Assembly (NCBI GenBank): GCA_031256575.1 | Contig: JAIRQI010000072.1 | Location: 1 to 8,780 of the forward strand | DNA: 8,780 nucleotides | Direction of reading: 5' to 3' | From: Coriobacteriales bacterium | GTDB taxonomy: Bacteria; Actinomycetota; Coriobacteriia; Coriobacteriales; UBA8131 | In this document: in pieces, positions 7,514-8,780 of the stretch | Position numbering within the stretch: position 1 is the first letter of the stretch | Layout: each line of letters begins with the position of its first letter | Notes under the pieces: generated by a model | Database searches by the model: none | Told to the model about the DNA's origin: nothing | What the model saw: the letters and a program-made list of their open reading frames with translations, nothing else | Program-made: the position numbers and the translations under genes

Positions 7514-8780
7514 ACATAGACGAACAAGCCCCAGCAACAGACGACATGACCCAAGCCGCTCCGGCCCAGACTCCGGCTCAAGCCGCTGCACCGCCAGACC
7601 TTATAACTCAAGCAGCCTTGACACAGGCCCCCACCCAAACCGCTCCCACCCAGGTTCCCACCCGAATCGCCAACATCCTGATTAACTCCCTAAAGGGTGG
7701 AGTGGTACCGCGAGTTGGCCTGGAATACATCACCGTCGGACGGGCTCAAGAGATTGCTGCAATCTTAAACGACATTGAGCTGATAGCAGACGGTGGTGCC
7801 TCATTCAGGTTCATCGTTGGCCGCTACGGTAGCGGCAAGAGCTTCTTATTGCAGACTATCCGCAACTATGCGACCGCCAAAGGCTATGCAGTCGTCGATG
7901 CCGACCTCTCTCCAGAACGCCGTTTTGCTGGAACCAAGGGGCAAGGCCTGGCTACCTACAAAGAGTTGATTCAGAACTTATCCACAAAATCAAAGTTGGA
8001 CGGCGGGGCCTTGCCTTTGATTCTGGAGAAGTGGATTTCAGGTATCCAAACGGCAGTCAAAGCCCAAAGCGACCTGGAAGGTGCGGCTTTTGACAGCCAG
8101 GTTGAAAGGCAAATCTATGCTGTGGCCGGAGCCTTGGAAGGCATGGTCAACGGCTTTGAGTTCTCCAAAGCCATCGTCACTTACTGGCGGGCTTATCAAA
8201 GCGATGACACAGCCACTAAAAGCAACGTTTTAAAATGGTTCAGGGGAGAATACCTGACCCGCCGGGAAGCCCAAGCCGACCTGGGTATCAATTTCGTGGT
8301 CACAGACGAGAATTGGTATGACTTTTTGAAGGTCTTTGCGGTCTTTTTGGTCAGCGCCGGGTACCGTGGGCTACTGGTGCTGATTGATGAGCTGGTGAAT
8401 ATCTATAAGATTCCGAACTCGATTTCCCGCCAGAATAATTACGAGAAGATACTGACTATTTACAACGACGTTTTGCAGGGCAAGGCGCAAAACATCGGCT
8501 TCCTAATCAGCGGTACGCCACAGTGCATCGAGGACCGCTACAAAGGGGTCTTCAGCTATGAGGCCCTGCGCTCCCGACTGGCGGAGGGGCATTTTGCCAG
8601 TGAGGGGCTGCGCGACCTGACCGCTCCGATTATCCGCTTGCAGATGCTCACCCAGGAAGAAATGTATGTGCTGACCGAAAAACTGCGCGACATCCACGCC
8701 GGGCTGTATGGCTATTCGCCGACCCTTCAGCACGCCGACCTCGTCTATTTTCTGACTGTTGAATACAACCGGGTCGGCGC
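7510..8780 (+). CDS. BrxD-like (DUF2791) P-loop ATPase, 3' end cut by the window
   Basis: The frame is open from TTG 7510 to the window end, giving 423 complete codons. Residues 1-50 are a Pro/Ala/Gln/Thr-rich extension. The conserved region begins near residue 51 and includes VPRVGLEYITVGR (66-78). Walker A is GRYGSGKS at 104-111; DADLSPERRFAG follows. Walker B is LLVLIDE at 288-294 with acidic Asp293-Glu294, and GFLISGTP near 331-338 resembles a sensor-1 strand. This is the pattern of BrxD/DUF2791 proteins, which occur in BREX type 2 loci with a BrxHI helicase and also beside TerB-N proteins. The family is about 430-450 residues as I recall, so probably only a short C-terminus is missing. 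It likely uses ATP to act with the TerB protein and a helicase on DNA. Its exact reaction is unknown. Confidence 0.85.
   Translation, partial: MNIDEQAPATDDMTQAAPAQTPAQAAAPPDLITQAALTQAPTQTAPTQVPTRIANILINSLKGGVVPRVGLEYITVGRAQEIAAILNDIELIADGGASFRFIVGRYGSGKSFLLQTIRNYATAKGYAVVDADLSPERRFAGTKGQGLATYKELIQNLSTKSKLDGGALPLILEKWISGIQTAVKAQSDLEGAAFDSQVERQIYAVAGALEGMVNGFEFSKAIVTYWRAYQSDDTATKSNVLKWFRGEYLTRREAQADLGINFVVTDENWYDFLKVFAVFLVSAGYRGLLVLIDELVNIYKIPNSISRQNNYEKILTIYNDVLQGKAQNIGFLISGTPQCIEDRYKGVFSYEALRSRLAEGHFASEGLRDLTAPIIRLQMLTQEEMYVLTEKLRDIHAGLYGYSPTLQHADLVYFLTVEYNRVG

Noticed and set aside
8503..8733. Minus-strand open frame near the window end.
   Set aside because: It lies entirely within the ATPase gene, has no SD or domain, and is a shadow frame.
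5840..8780. Interpretation as a complete BREX type 2 or tellurite-resistance (terZABCDE) locus.
   Set aside because: No pglX, pglZ, brxC or terD/terC-like gene is present; only the BrxD-like ATPase and TerB-N/TerB-C domains are shared with those systems.

Overview
The window joins two unlike parts. Positions 1-3871 hold the distal end of a bacterial ribosomal-protein/RNA-polymerase operon in the conserved order infA-rpmJ-rpsM-rpsK-rpsD-rpoA-rplQ, all on the + strand. Positions 3892-5619 hold a glucose-6-phosphate isomerase. Positions 5840-8780 hold the first two genes of an accessory module, a TerB-N/TerB-C protein followed by a BrxD-like (DUF2791) P-loop ATPase that runs off the window end. 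No tRNA, rRNA, CRISPR array, transposase or integrase was seen.

Organism: DNA of medium-high GC, with Shine-Dalgarno (SD) sites of AGGAGG type and several GTG/TTG starts. The RpoA N-terminal domain (VPVDSLFSPV, TRVGQRTDYDRL), a four-Cys zinc-type S4 and an L17 with a C-terminal tail suggest Actinomycetota, perhaps close to Coriobacteriia. The isomerase resembles the Pgi half of the transaldolase-Pgi fusions I know from Chloroflexota and Cyanobacteria, so Chloroflexota remains an alternative. This is judged from remembered family sequences, not from a search.

Layout: a good sigma70-type promoter (TTGAAT-17-TATTAT) precedes infA. From rpmJ to rplQ the genes are tightly packed, with gaps of 12 to 25 bases or a one-base overlap and SD sites in the gaps or preceding gene ends, so they are very likely one transcript. 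The 197-base infA-rpmJ gap is atypical: it carries three tandem 17-bp units that begin inside the infA stop region, followed by three inverted copies of their core. rplQ encodes a normal L17 core plus a tail of about 150 residues that is more than half Asp/Glu. pgi follows after 20 bases without a good SD. A 220-base gap with five TAAGGC-like repeats and no clear terminator separates it from the accessory module.

The accessory pair is translationally coupled (TTGA overlap, strong SD). The TerB-N protein and the BrxD-like ATPase belong to families found in stress-response and phage-defence loci, including BREX type 2 for BrxD. A Lhr/BrxHI-type DEAD helicase is the expected next gene but lies outside the window. 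The module is the most interesting part: a candidate defence or DNA-transaction system placed directly behind a core translation operon, with no visible integration machinery.
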